A DNA stretch of 64,000 bases from CAVQBC01 sp963848415. GTDB taxonomy: Bacteria; Actinomycetota; Thermoleophilia; Solirubrobacterales; Solirubrobacteraceae. The first letter of the stretch is position 1; each line of letters starts with the position of its first letter. Of the stretch, positions 52,497 through 61,116 are shown in pieces. The stretch is from positions 496,001-560,000 of the forward strand of contig CAWKDN010000001.1 of the NCBI GenBank assembly GCA_963848415.1, given 5' to 3'. A program made the translations under genes and the position numbers. The notes below the pieces were generated by a model that saw nothing but the letters and a program-made list of their open reading frames with translations, was not told the DNA's origin and searched no databases.

Positions 52497-53117
52497 ATGA
52501 GTGAGAAGGCAGCCAAGCCGGCGAAGGCCAAGAAGGCGAAGCGCTCCAAAGCGGGCAAGAGCACCGCCAAGCCCGTGGCCGATCCGGGCGTCCTGGGCAA
52601 CCTGCCCGCCAGCCGGCCGCAGCGGATCGGCGGACGCCGGCGCGCGAGCGCCGCGGCGGAGCCCGCCGCCTCCGCCGAGCTGCGGACCGAGGACGCACCC
52701 GCGGCGCCGCCCAAGCGCGTGAAGCGGGCCAAGGCGACCGCCGCGAAGCCGGCGACCGACGGCGCCAAGGCGACCCGCTCCGGCAAGGGCGCCAAGCCGG
52801 CCAAGCGCCGGGCGCCGGCGGCCGCGCGCGCGGAGACGCCGAAGCGCCGGCCGACCGCCGGCGCCGAGGCTCCGGCCCCCGCCAAGCGCCCGCGGCCGGT
52901 GCGCGCCGGGACGCCGTCGCTCGCCGACCCGATCGCCGACGCCCGCGAGCGCGCGGGGCGCGAGAGCCCGGAGGCCGAGCGGCGGGCGGTCGGCCCGCCG
53001 ACGGGCCCAGAGCTCGTCACCACCGCCTTTCAGGCCGCCGGCGAGCTCGCCCAGATCGGCGTCTCGGTGTGGACGCAGACGCTCAAGCGGGCGATCGAGC
53101 GGCTGCCCAAGCCCTAG
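52497..53117 (+). CDS. Histone-H1-like Lys/Ala/Pro-rich protein
   Basis: 206 aa. Residues 1-150 are disordered and rich in Lys, Ala, Pro and Arg with AKPAKAKKAKRSKA-type repeats, like histone H1 tails or the bacterial HU/HC2-type extensions. The C-terminal ~50 residues form a conserved-looking amphipathic helix (TGPELVTTAFQAAGELAQIG, then TLKRAIERLPKP). It probably binds DNA or RNA through the basic tail. The helix pattern recurs in actinobacterial proteins of unknown role. Divergent from rpoD, convergent with the MerR gene. Function inferred from composition only. Confidence 0.75.
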   Translation: MSEKAAKPAKAKKAKRSKAGKSTAKPVADPGVLGNLPASRPQRIGGRRRASAAAEPAASAELRTEDAPAAPPKRVKRAKATAAKPATDGAKATRSGKGAKPAKRRAPAAARAETPKRRPTAGAEAPAPAKRPRPVRAGTPSLADPIADARERAGRESPEAERRAVGPPTGPELVTTAFQAAGELAQIGVSVWTQTLKRAIERLPKP

Positions 53118-53133
53118 TCCCAGGGCCGGGCGG

Positions 53134-53979
53134 TCAGGCGGCCGGCTCGAGGTAGGCGAGGATGCGGTTGGTCAGCGCGGTGAGCCCCGGCACGGGCTCC
53201 TCCATCGCCAGCGGCCGCTCGGCCATCATCCCGTGCAGCTCGGCGCCCAGCGGCGGCGCCACCCGGCCCGCGAGTCCGGCGGCGACCTCGCAGGACTGGC
53301 GGACGACGCGAGGATCGAGCGTCCACATCGACTCGAAGCGCCGGTCGGCGTCGGCGCGATCGAGGTCGCGGTGGGACTCGGGCTGCTCCCAGGCCAGCAG
53401 GCACGCGGCGTAGCCCGGAGCGTCGACCACGACGGCCCACTCGTTGCCGAGCGCGTCGTCGGCGGCGATGGGGATCTCGATCGGCCCGCCGGGCGGGCGC
53501 CGCAGCTCGTCGAAGTCGGCGAAGACCAGCGCCGCGTCGGCCTGCTCGGCCAGCCGCCGATAGCGGTGCTCGACGCTGCGGTAGTTGCGCTCGAACTGGA
53601 AGGCGCCGACGACGATCGGTCCTGCGGCGCGAGCGATCGCCTCGTCCTCGATCGCGCGCGAGATCGCGAACAGCGTCGACTTGCGCAGCACGTGGGCCTG
53701 GATCGGCGTGTCGCTGGAGAGCACCGCGCCGTAGATCGACGGGCGGTCGGTGCTCGTGTCCGAGCTGCGCGCGCGCTCGAGGGCGGCCGGCACCGACAGG
53801 CCGCGTTCGCGGTAGCCGCGGACGCGGCGGAGGATCGCCACGTCGTCGTCGGAGTAGACGCGATAGCCGGAGGCGCTGCGCTGGGGCTCGGGGAACCCGT
53901 AGCGCTGCTCCCACATGCGGATGGTCCCGGCGGCCAGGCCGGTCCGCTCGGCCACGTCCTTGATGGCCATGCCTTTCAC
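53134..53979 (-). CDS. MerR-family regulator with DICT sensory domain
   Basis: 281 aa. GTG at 53979 is the annotated start; ATG at 53970 (MAIKDVAERTGLAAGTIRMW) gives the normal MerR beginning. The winged helix (YGFPEPQRSASGYRVYSDDD) is followed by a ~130-residue DICT domain (LRKSTLFAISRAIEDEAIAR; GAFQFERNYRSVEHRYRRLA; AALVFADFDELRR). DICT occurs with GGDEF and MerR domains and has been suggested to be light-linked. The divergent epimerase-like gene shares the promoter region, which holds a perfect palindrome. Confidence 0.85.
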   Translation of the reverse strand: MKGMAIKDVAERTGLAAGTIRMWEQRYGFPEPQRSASGYRVYSDDDVAILRRVRGYRERGLSVPAALERARSSDTSTDRPSIYGAVLSSDTPIQAHVLRKSTLFAISRAIEDEAIARAAGPIVVGAFQFERNYRSVEHRYRRLAEQADAALVFADFDELRRPPGGPIEIPIAADDALGNEWAVVVDAPGYAACLLAWEQPESHRDLDRADADRRFESMWTLDPRVVRQSCEVAAGLAGRVAPPLGAELHGMMAERPLAMEEPVPGLTALTNRILAYLEPAA

Positions 53980-54053
53980 GCGCTGCGCCTCATATGGTCC
54001 ACAAGCTGTTCAAGCTAGCTCTGCGCATCCCTCTGCGGCTACGGCATGACGCG

Positions 54054-54076
54054 GCACCGGGATCGAATCCCGGTGC
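54054..54076. promoter_or_regulatory. Perfect palindrome in the MerR/epimerase divergent gap
   Basis: GCACCGGGAT-CGA-ATCCCGGTGC, a 10-base perfect inverted repeat with a 3-base centre, lies upstream of the gene at 54100. A nearby CAAGCT direct repeat (54002-54007 and 54011-54016) may also matter. It is probably an operator for the MerR protein, or a hairpin in the MerR 5' region. Confidence 0.5.
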
Positions 54077-54099
54077 GGATCGGGTACGTACCTGGCGCA

Positions 54100-55011
54100 A
54101 TGGCCGATCCCGAGCGTGATCCCGATCCCGTCCTCGTCGCCGGCGCATCCGGCTACGTGGGCTCCTACCTGCTCCCCGAACTGCTGCGCCGCGGCCGCGA
54201 GGTGCGGGCGCTGGCCCGCAACCCGGCCAGCGCCGAGCTGCCCGACGGCGTGCGGGTGCGCGGCGGCGACGCCGTCTCGGCGCAGGGCCTGCCCGAGGCG
54301 CTGGAGGGCTGTCGCACCGCCTACTACCTCATCCACTCGATGGGCCGGGGCTCCGGCAACGTCGAGGACTTCGCCCAGCGCGACCGCGAGGCCGCGGTCA
54401 ACTTCGGCGAGGCCGCCAGTGCGGCCGGTGTGCAGCGCGTCGTCTACCTCGGCGGCCTCGGTCCGACCGGCGCCGACGCCTCCGAGCACCTGCGCTCGCG
54501 CCACGAGGTCGCCGAGCTGCTGCGCCAGCGCGTGCCCGAGCTCGTCTACGTCCGCGCCGCGATGATCATCGGCACCGGCAGCGCCTCCTTCGAGATCCTG
54601 CGCCACCTGGTCAACCGCCTGCCCGCCATGGTCACCCCGCGCTGGGTCGACACCCGCTCCCAGCCCGTGGCGATCCAGGACGTCGTGCGCACGCTCGCCG
54701 ACGTGGCCGAGCGCAGCGAGGTCCCCGGCGAGGTACAGGTCGGCGGCGCCGATGTGCTCACCTACCGCGAGATGATGGAGCGCCTCGCGCAGCTGCTGGG
54801 CCGCCGCCGGCCCGTGATCCTCAAGGTGCCCGTGCTCACCCCCCGCCTCTCCTCCTACTGGGTCTCGCTCGTGACCCCGGTGGAGACGGGCCTCGTGCGG
54901 CCGCTGATCGACGGCCTCAAGAGCGAGATGCTGGTCGAGGAGCCGCCGCCCGGCGGCCTCAACGACCACCCGATGGGCTTCGAGGAGGCCGTCCGGGCCG
55001 CGCTGGCATGA
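54100..55011 (+). CDS. NAD(P)-binding atypical short-chain dehydrogenase/epimerase-like protein
   Basis: 303 aa, start MADPERDPDPVLVAGASGYVG. Gly-rich dinucleotide motif GASGYVGSYL and RALARNPASAELPDGVRVRG fit NmrA/NAD(P)H-binding proteins. AYYLIHSMGRGSGNVEDFAQ and VVYLGGLGPTG are marks of the YbjT-like or complex-I-assembly-type subgroup. A Tyr-xxx-Lys triad is not evident, so it may bind cofactor without classic SDR chemistry. The next gene starts within its stop codon (ATGA), so they are coupled. Control by the adjacent MerR-DICT protein is plausible. Confidence 0.87.
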   Translation: MADPERDPDPVLVAGASGYVGSYLLPELLRRGREVRALARNPASAELPDGVRVRGGDAVSAQGLPEALEGCRTAYYLIHSMGRGSGNVEDFAQRDREAAVNFGEAASAAGVQRVVYLGGLGPTGADASEHLRSRHEVAELLRQRVPELVYVRAAMIIGTGSASFEILRHLVNRLPAMVTPRWVDTRSQPVAIQDVVRTLADVAERSEVPGEVQVGGADVLTYREMMERLAQLLGRRRPVILKVPVLTPRLSSYWVSLVTPVETGLVRPLIDGLKSEMLVEEPPPGGLNDHPMGFEEAVRAALA

Positions 55012-55805
55012 GGCTGCTCAACCGGCGCAAGCAGCGGCGGATCGCCAACGCGGTGCTCGCCGACCCCGAGGAGCACACGGTGATGGACGAGCGTGGCGGC
55101 GTGCGCTCCGTCCAGGCCGCCAACGTCGACATCCCCGAGTCAGAGCTGGTGGCGATCTGGGCCCCGATGCACCTCGAGCGCCTCGCACGCACGTACTGGA
55201 AGTACCTCTCGCGCGTGACCTTCGGGCTGATCCGCGTCGTCTATGGCGAGCACGAGCGCGCCGTCGTCTTCCTCGTGCGCCCGTTCGTGCTGCTGCGCTT
55301 CAACGAGCCGGAGTACGAGGTGCAGGCCGACGAGGGCACCGTGCGCTGGCAGATCAAGGACGGCGTGCTGGTCAACAAGCCCGGGGAGGGGCACCTGCGC
55401 ATCGACGTGCGGCGCTGTCCCTCCGAGCATCCCGGCTACGCCCGCGCGCACGTCGAGGTCGAGGTCGCGAACTTCTACCCGGCCATCTCGACGTGGGTGG
55501 CGCGCTGGTTCTACAAGGCGACCCAGGCCCGCATCCACGTGCTGGTCACGCACGGGTTCCTGCGCTCACTCGCCCGCCTCGAGCTCGAGGAGTCGGCCGT
55601 CGGGCGCTTCGCGGAGCCGGCCGTGGGCCAGGGCGGCAACGGGGCGAGACCGGAGACGGGCGCCCGTGGGCAGCGCCCGGTCAACGTCGGCGACACGCCG
55701 TGGCCGGCGGTCGGCGTGCTCGCCGGCCTGGCGGGCGGCGTGGCCGTGGCGCTGATGGTGCGCCGGCGCCGCCCCAGCCGGCGCCTGCCGCTGGCTCAGC
55801 CGTAG
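55008..55805 (+). CDS. Conserved-looking hypothetical protein with C-terminal membrane helix
   Basis: 265 aa. ATG overlaps the previous stop (ATGA). The central part (YWKYLSRVTFGLIRVVYGEH, then VFLVRPFVLLRFNEPEY and GEGHLRIDVRRCPSEHPGY) looks like a compact alpha/beta fold with Trp/Tyr-rich strands. A Gly/Arg linker leads to one C-terminal membrane segment (about residues 232-252) and a basic cytosolic tail. No family named. Coupling to the epimerase-like protein suggests a membrane-side role in the same process. The 3' end overlaps glpX in convergent orientation. Confidence 0.75.
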   Translation: MRLLNRRKQRRIANAVLADPEEHTVMDERGGVRSVQAANVDIPESELVAIWAPMHLERLARTYWKYLSRVTFGLIRVVYGEHERAVVFLVRPFVLLRFNEPEYEVQADEGTVRWQIKDGVLVNKPGEGHLRIDVRRCPSEHPGYARAHVEVEVANFYPAISTWVARWFYKATQARIHVLVTHGFLRSLARLELEESAVGRFAEPAVGQGGNGARPETGARGQRPVNVGDTPWPAVGVLAGLAGGVAVALMVRRRRPSRRLPLAQP

Positions 55806-56788
55806 CGGTAGCCGGTGAGCGCGCGCAGCTTGGCGCGGTCGTGGCGCGACTGGATCCGCCGCACCGTGCCGGAGCGGCTGCGCGTCACCAGCGACTCGGT
55901 GCTCGCCCCCGAGGCGCCCTCGTAGCGGACGCCCTCGAGCACGTCGCCGTCGGTGACGCCGGTGGCGCAGAAGAAGACGTCCTCGCCGCGCACCAGGTCG
56001 TCGTGGCTGAGCACCCGGTCGAGGTCGTAGCCGGCGTCGAGCGCGGCCTGGCGCTCGTCGTCGTCGCGCGGGTACAGGCGGCCGACCAGCGCGCCGCCGA
56101 AGCACTTCAGGGCGGCGGCGGAGATCACGCCCTCGGGCGTCCCGCCGATGCCCCACAACAGGTCCACCGGGCGGTCGGGCGAGACCGCCAGCAGCGCGCC
56201 GGCGACGTCGCCGTCGGAGATCAGGCGCACGCGGCCGCCGGCCTCGCGGATCGACTCGATGCCCGCCTCGTGGCGCGGGCGGTCGAGCGTGACGACCATG
56301 ACGTCGCGCACGTCGACGCCCTTGCGCTCGGCCACGAGCCCGACGGTCTCGCCGATCGGGCGGTCGAGGTCGAGCAGGTCGGCGATGTCGTCGGTGCCGG
56401 CCATCTTCTCCATGTAGACGCACGGGCCGGGGTCGAACATCGTGCCGCGCTCGGAGAGGGCGATCACCGCCAGCGCGTTGGGCCGGCCCTGGGCGCACAG
56501 CGACGTCCCCTCCAGCGGGTCGACGGCGATGTCGACCTGCGGCGGCGAGCCGTCGCCGACCTCCTCGCCGTTGGCGAGCATCGGCGCCTCGTCCTTCTCG
56601 CCCTCGCCGATCACGACGATGCCGTCCATGTGGATCGTGTGCAGCACGGCGTGCATGCCGTCGACCGCCGCCTGGTCGGCCGCCTCCTTGTCGCCGAGGC
56701 CGACGAAGCGCGCGGCCTGCAGCGCCGCCGCCTCGGTCACCCGGACGAGCTCGAGGGCGAGGTTGCGGTCGGGACTGGACTCGGCCAT
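55796..56788 (-). CDS. glpX: Class II fructose-1,6-bisphosphatase GlpX
   Basis: 330 aa, normal length. It hydrolyses fructose-1,6-bisphosphate to fructose-6-phosphate in gluconeogenesis, the actinobacterial form of this step. Metal-binding motifs are GEGEKDEAPML (~61-71) and DPLEGTSLCA (~89-98). Later blocks are SDGDVAGALLA and WGIGGTPEGVISAAALKC, with C-terminal EDVFFCATGVTDGDVLEGV. All active-site segments are intact. Divergent from tag with a 29-base gap. Confidence 0.96.
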   Translation of the reverse strand: MAESSPDRNLALELVRVTEAAALQAARFVGLGDKEAADQAAVDGMHAVLHTIHMDGIVVIGEGEKDEAPMLANGEEVGDGSPPQVDIAVDPLEGTSLCAQGRPNALAVIALSERGTMFDPGPCVYMEKMAGTDDIADLLDLDRPIGETVGLVAERKGVDVRDVMVVTLDRPRHEAGIESIREAGGRVRLISDGDVAGALLAVSPDRPVDLLWGIGGTPEGVISAAALKCFGGALVGRLYPRDDDERQAALDAGYDLDRVLSHDDLVRGEDVFFCATGVTDGDVLEGVRYEGASGASTESLVTRSRSGTVRRIQSRHDRAKLRALTGYRYG

Positions 56789-56817
56789 CGGCGCGGCCGA
56801 GCCTATACCGTGGCTCC

Positions 56818-57387
56818 ATGAGCGGCCTCGTCGCCGGCCCCGACGGCCGCCAGCGCTGCCCGTGGGCGATCTCCGCGCCGGAGTACGTGCGCTACCACGA
56901 CGAGGAGTGGGGCCGGCCCGTGCACGGTGACGACGCGCTGTACGAGCGGCTGGTGCTCGAGGGCTTTCAGTCCGGGCTGTCGTGGCTGACGATCCTGCGC
57001 AAGCGCGAGGCGTTCCGGGCCGCCTTCGCGGGCTTCTCGATCGCCGCCGTGGCGGAGTTCGGTGACGCCGACGTGGAGCGGCTGATGGCCGACGCGGGGA
57101 TCGTGCGCAACCGGGCGAAGGTCGAGGCGACGATCGCCAACGCCCGTGCGGCGGCGGCGCTGGAAGAGGGGCTGGACGCGCTGGTGTGGTCCTTCGCGCC
57201 GGCCGAGCCGGGGCCGGCCCCGACGTCGCTGGCCGACGTGCCGGCGGTGACCGGCACGTCGACGGCGATGGCGAAGGAGCTCAAGCGCCGCGGCTTTCGC
57301 TTCGTCGGCCCCACGACGGCCTACGCGACGATGCAGGCCTGCGGGCTGGTCGACGACCACCTCGCCGGCTGTTGCGCGCGGCGCTGA
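56818..57387 (+). CDS. tag: DNA-3-methyladenine glycosylase I
   Basis: 189 aa. It removes 3-methyladenine from alkylated DNA as the first step of base-excision repair. RCPWAISAPEYVRYHDEEWG holds the zinc Cys and His and the family Trp. Glu in FEGFQSG-type context (LEGFQSGLSWLTIL) is the catalytic site, and the C-terminal DDHLAGCC supplies the remaining zinc His and Cys. TATACC lies 8 bases before the ATG, possibly a weak leaderless promoter overlapping that of glpX. Complete and typical. Confidence 0.95.
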   Translation: MSGLVAGPDGRQRCPWAISAPEYVRYHDEEWGRPVHGDDALYERLVLEGFQSGLSWLTILRKREAFRAAFAGFSIAAVAEFGDADVERLMADAGIVRNRAKVEATIANARAAAALEEGLDALVWSFAPAEPGPAPTSLADVPAVTGTSTAMAKELKRRGFRFVGPTTAYATMQACGLVDDHLAGCCARR

Positions 57388-57390
57388 GCG

Positions 57391-58212
57391 CTAGGCGCGC
57401 TTGCGCAGGGTGAACACCAGGTAGTCGCTGGGCGCCCGGAAGCTCCCGTCGGTCGCGCGGTTGGACTCGGCGCTGAGCGCGATCAGCTCGGCGCGCAGGT
57501 CGTCCCACGTGCCCTCGGCCGAGAGCTTGTTGCGGGCCTGCAGCAGCGGGCCGTAGTTGTCGGCGAACCAGTCGATGTAGGCCTCCGGCGACTCGCCCTG
57601 GAAGTCCAGGCTCGTGCGCTCGCACTCGAGCTCGACGGGGTGGGCGGCGAACAGGTCCTGGACGTGGGCGAGCTTGCCCCAGCCTGGCGGCGGCGAGGCG
57701 TACTCGGGCGGCTTGGGCATGTAGGGGCCCATGATCGCCCAGAAGCGCCCGATGTAGCTGTCCGCGGCCCAGTTGCCGAGCACGATGGTCCCGCCGGGCT
57801 TGCAGACGCGGACGAGCTCATCGGCGACGACCTGGTGGCGCGGCGCGAACTGCACGCCGAGGCTCGAGAGCACGACGTCGAAGCGCCCGTCCTCGAACGG
57901 GAGGTCCTCCGCGTCGGCGGTGATCCACTCGATCTGCACGTCCGCCGCGGCGGCGCGGCGGCGGCCGGCCTCGAAGAGCTCCGGGGTGAGGTCGGTGGCG
58001 ATGACGTGCGCGCCAGCCATCGCGGCGGGGATGGCGGCGTTCCCGCTGCCGGCGGCGACGTCGAGGACCTCTGCCCCGGGGCGGAGACCGGCGCGCTCGG
58101 CGACGGTCTCGCCGACGTCGGTGACGAGCTCGGCGACGGCGGGATAGTCGCCGGACGCCCAGGCCTTGCGGTGTGCCGCCTTCAGCGGCTGTGTGTCGGT
58201 GAGGGTGCTCAT
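57391..58212 (-). CDS. UbiE-like class I SAM methyltransferase
   Basis: 273 aa. SAM motif I is VLDVAAGSGNAAIPAAMAGA, the acidic loop is VIATDLTPELFEAGRR, then WITADAEDLPFEDGRFDVVL and RVCKPGGTIVLGNW. This is the ubiquinone/menaquinone-type Methyltransf_11/25 group. C-terminal GYVQDLFAAHP-like and WFADNYGPLLQARNKL segments shape the substrate pocket. The substrate is unknown; it is a likely small-molecule methyltransferase. It follows the SARP-type regulator by 8 bases on the same strand, so it could be that regulator's co-transcribed target. Confidence 0.9.
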   Translation of the reverse strand: MSTLTDTQPLKAAHRKAWASGDYPAVAELVTDVGETVAERAGLRPGAEVLDVAAGSGNAAIPAAMAGAHVIATDLTPELFEAGRRRAAAADVQIEWITADAEDLPFEDGRFDVVLSSLGVQFAPRHQVVADELVRVCKPGGTIVLGNWAADSYIGRFWAIMGPYMPKPPEYASPPPGWGKLAHVQDLFAAHPVELECERTSLDFQGESPEAYIDWFADNYGPLLQARNKLSAEGTWDDLRAELIALSAESNRATDGSFRAPSDYLVFTLRKRA

Positions 58213-58220
58213 GCAGGCGA

Positions 58221-60023
58221 CTATGCGGGCGATGCGTGTGCGCCGGCGTGTGCGGCGGGCGAACTGGAGTCGAGCAGCTCGGCCAGCGCGGGGTTGTCGA
58301 TCTCCGCCGCGAGCATGCGAGCGGTGCCCAGCGCGCCCGGCTCGCCGGCCGTGGCAGCGTGCACGAGGCCGCGCACGACGAGCTCGCGCAGCTGGGTCCG
58401 CGCCGCCAGCGCGCCGAGCGAGCGGATGAGCTGCGTCGCGTCCGCGCGTCGCGCTTGGAGCCCGAGCCCGATCGCGGTGTCGAGCACGTGGCCCTGCACC
58501 CAGACGTAGCGGTCGGGCACGCGCCCGCAGCGCACGCGCGCCTCCTCGATCCAGCCGCGCGAGGCGGCCGCCCGACCGCGGGCGTGGTGGAGCAGCCCGA
58601 GGTTGCGCGCCGCCAGGCCCTCCCAGCAGGGATCCTGGAGCTCGCAGCCGAGGGCGAAGGCGCGCTCGAGCCGCTCCTCCGCGCGGACGGTGTCACCCTC
58701 GGAGAGGTCGATCTCCCCGCGCAGCGCCTCGGGGAAGGGCAGGAAGGCCAGCCATCGCTCGGCCTCCACGAGCCCCAGCGCGCGGTCGAGCACCGCCTTC
58801 GCCTCGCCCGTCTCGCCGCGCAGGAGCTGCGCGCGGGCGATCAGGCTGAGCGAGAACGCGACCTGACGGCGTTGGTCCGCGCGCTCCGCGCACTCGACCG
58901 AGCTCCACAGCGACGCGAACGCGCCGGGGTAGTCGCCCATGTCCGAGCGGTTCATGCCCTGCACGCTGTAGATCGCCGCGCGCTCTGCGTCGCTGGTCGC
59001 CAGCCGCTCGGCGCGATCCAGCCGCTCCTCCACCGAGGCCCGCCGGCCGGCCTGCGTGTCGGCGTAGGCCAGCTCGCGCAGCGCGGCGACCAGCGTCTCG
59101 CGGTGACCGGCGGCCTGCGCCGTGGCGAGCGCCTCGTGCAGGACCGTCGCGCCCTCCTCGTCGCGCCCGCGCACCGCGTGGATCAGGGCGGTGCCCAGCG
59201 CCACGAGCGCGCGCGCCTCGAGCACGTCGTCGCCGCAGGCGCGCGCCTCGCCGCACGCCTGGCGCAGGCGGTCGAGCCCGTGCTCCACCGCCCCGGCCGC
59301 CAGCGCGGCCTCCCCGGCCTCGAGGCTGCCGCGCGCGGCGGCCCGGTTCCCGGCAGCCGGCTCGCCGCCGGCCACCGGCCCGGCCGCGCGGGCCACCGCC
59401 GGCGAGGGCTCCGATCCGAGCTGGTCGCGGAACAGCCGCCGGCAGGACGCGACCTGCGCGAGCGCCCCCGCGCGGTCGCCGGCCGCGGCGTGGCAGCGGA
59501 CCAGCAGCTCGTGGTAGGGCTCCTCGAAGGGATCCAGCGCGACCAGGCGCGCCGCCAGCCCGGCGGCCTCTTCGACCCGTCCTGCGGCGAGGGCCGTCAG
59601 CGCCGACTCGTGCAGCACGGCTTGCGCCTGGCCGGAGTAGCGCCGTCGCGTCACCAGGAGCCACGACCCGAAGGCGGGGCCGGCGTCGAGGTCCATCCCT
59701 TCCAGCAGCTCGCCGCCCACCGCGCCCGGCTCGAGCGCGTCGACGACGACGTCCCCTGCGAGCTCGAGCCGCGGTGGATCGCCGGCGAGCGCCGCGGCGG
59801 GACCGAGCGCGCGGCGCAGCTGCGCGAGGTTCCAGCGCAGCGCCCCGAGCGGGTCGGCGGCGTCGGCGAAGAGCAGCTCCGCGAGCTGGCGGCGCGTCGC
59901 CGGGCGCTCGCAGAGCAGCAGGTAGGTCAGCAGTGCCCAGGCCTTGCGGCCCCGGGGCGCCGGCGCGGGCCGGCCGTCTCTGAGGATCTCCGGTGTTCCG
60001 AGCAGGCGAATGGTGGTCGCCAC
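58221..60023 (-). CDS. SARP/BTAD-type transcriptional regulator with TPR-like tail
   Basis: 600 aa. GTG at 60023 (VATTIRLLGTPEIL) is the domain start; the longer frame covers the divergent gene. The N-terminal OmpR-like winged helix (RKAWALLTYLLLCERPATRR; WNLAQLRRALG) is followed by a bacterial transcriptional activation domain (AAGLAARLVALDPFEEPYHE). About 300 residues of TPR-like helical repeats follow (ALVALGTALIHAVRGRDEEG; SVQGMNRSDMGDYPGAFASL). There is no NB-ARC ATPase. It probably activates a nearby operon, perhaps the methyltransferase behind it. Confidence 0.88.
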   Translation of the reverse strand: MATTIRLLGTPEILRDGRPAPAPRGRKAWALLTYLLLCERPATRRQLAELLFADAADPLGALRWNLAQLRRALGPAAALAGDPPRLELAGDVVVDALEPGAVGGELLEGMDLDAGPAFGSWLLVTRRRYSGQAQAVLHESALTALAAGRVEEAAGLAARLVALDPFEEPYHELLVRCHAAAGDRAGALAQVASCRRLFRDQLGSEPSPAVARAAGPVAGGEPAAGNRAAARGSLEAGEAALAAGAVEHGLDRLRQACGEARACGDDVLEARALVALGTALIHAVRGRDEEGATVLHEALATAQAAGHRETLVAALRELAYADTQAGRRASVEERLDRAERLATSDAERAAIYSVQGMNRSDMGDYPGAFASLWSSVECAERADQRRQVAFSLSLIARAQLLRGETGEAKAVLDRALGLVEAERWLAFLPFPEALRGEIDLSEGDTVRAEERLERAFALGCELQDPCWEGLAARNLGLLHHARGRAAASRGWIEEARVRCGRVPDRYVWVQGHVLDTAIGLGLQARRADATQLIRSLGALAARTQLRELVVRGLVHAATAGEPGALGTARMLAAEIDNPALAELLDSSSPAAHAGAHASPA

Positions 60024-60053
60024 GGCGAAACCCTGGCACACTTGCGCCCGGCC

Positions 60054-60317
60054 ATGCCACGTTTCGTCATCCAGCGCGTCCTCGGCGACGTCTCCGAGGA
60101 CCAGCTCGAGGCCGCGGCGGAGCACTCGAGCCGCGTGCGCGAGGAGCAGTTCCCCGAGGTCACCTGGGAGCACTCCCACGTCGTCCGCGACGACGGCGGC
60201 CTGATCTCCTATTGCGTCTACTCCGCGCCAACCGAGCAGCAGGTGCGTGACCACGCGGCGGCAGCCGGCTTGCCCGCCGACAGCGTGCAGGTGATCGAGC
60301 ACGAGCTGACGCCCTGA
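60054..60317 (+). CDS. DUF4242 / SCO4226-like small protein
   Basis: 87 aa. MPRFVIQRVLGDVSEDQLEA, VTWEHSHVVRDDGG and YSAPTEQQVRDHAAAAGLPA match the DUF4242 family, whose Streptomyces member SCO4226 binds nickel. It is a ferredoxin-like dimer fold. The His in HSHVV and the Glu residues are possible metal ligands. It is divergent from the SARP gene and followed after one base by the RibD-like gene, so probably an operon. Confidence 0.85.
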   Translation: MPRFVIQRVLGDVSEDQLEAAAEHSSRVREEQFPEVTWEHSHVVRDDGGLISYCVYSAPTEQQVRDHAAAAGLPADSVQVIEHELTP

Positions 60318-60318
60318 C

Positions 60319-61065
60319 GTGCTCAATCACCTCCAGCCCGCCGGCGACCCGCGCCCGCCGGCCGAGCTGTTGGCCACCGTCCGCGCCCGCGACCGGGCGG
60401 GTGCGGAGCGGCCCTTCGTCTACGTGAACATGATCTCCACCGTCGACGGCCACGCGACGCTCGACGGGCGCACCCAGGCGCTGGGCAGTGACGCGGACCT
60501 GCAGATGCTGCTCGAGCTGCGCGCCATGGCAGACGCGGTGCTGATCGGCTCGGGGACGCTGCGGGCCGAGGGCTACGCGCGGCTGGTCAAGGCGCCCGCA
60601 CGGCGCGAGCGCCGCGTCGCCGCAGGCCTCGAGAGCGACCCGGTGGCGGTCCTGATCTCGCGCGGCCTCGACCTGCGCTGGGACGCCGGCCTCTTCACCG
60701 CCCCCGAGCAGCCGGTCGTGATCTATACGGGCAGCGACGCCGAGCCGCCAGCCACCGCGGCGCCCGTCGAGGTGGTCCGGCTCGAAGACCCGAGCCCCGC
60801 GGCGGTGCTGGCGCACCTGCGGGCCGAGCGGGGCGTGCGCGCGCTGCTGTGCGAGGGCGGGCCGACGTTGAATCGGGCGCTGCTCGCCGGCGAGCTGGTC
60901 GACGAGCTGTTCCTCACGCTCGCCCCGGGGCTGACCGGCGACGACGAGGCGCTCGCGATCGTCGCCGGCGGGACGCTCGACCCGCCGGTCGAGCTCGACC
61001 TGCAGTGGGTGCTCGAGGCCGGCGGCGAGTTGTTCTTGCGCTACACGGTCGCCCGCACCGGATAG
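60319..61065 (+). CDS. RibD C-terminal-like / dihydrofolate-reductase-fold pyrimidine reductase
   Basis: 248 aa, GTG start one base after the DUF4242 stop. FVYVNMISTVDGHATLDGRT, AVLIGSGTLRAEGYARLV and LLCEGGPTLNRALLAGELVDE are hallmarks of the RibD C-terminal reductase that reduces the ribosyl-pyrimidine in riboflavin synthesis. The deaminase domain is absent, and no rib genes adjoin. Stand-alone copies are common in actinobacteria and may serve riboflavin, deazaflavin-related or other reductions. A strong hairpin follows the stop. Confidence 0.9.
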   Translation: MLNHLQPAGDPRPPAELLATVRARDRAGAERPFVYVNMISTVDGHATLDGRTQALGSDADLQMLLELRAMADAVLIGSGTLRAEGYARLVKAPARRERRVAAGLESDPVAVLISRGLDLRWDAGLFTAPEQPVVIYTGSDAEPPATAAPVEVVRLEDPSPAAVLAHLRAERGVRALLCEGGPTLNRALLAGELVDELFLTLAPGLTGDDEALAIVAGGTLDPPVELDLQWVLEAGGELFLRYTVARTG

Positions 61066-61070
61066 CCCGT

Positions 61071-61100
61071 CGCGGCGGCCTCGGGGACGAGGCCGCCGCG
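61071..61100. terminator. Bidirectional terminator hairpin
   Basis: CGCGGCGGCCTCG pairs perfectly (13 base pairs) with CGAGGCCGCCGCG around a GGGA loop, starting 5 bases after the RibD-like stop and ending 16 bases before the convergent stop. No T-run, as usual in this GC range. Confidence 0.8.
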
Positions 61101-61116
61101 GCAAGCGAGGCGACGC

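Noticed and set aside
54054..54076. tRNA T-arm-like sequence (CCGGG-ATCGAAT-CCCGG)
   Set aside because: The first loop base is A, not T. The stem extends to 10 pairs, longer than a T-arm, and no matching acceptor, D-arm or anticodon arm lies upstream. It is treated as a palindrome.
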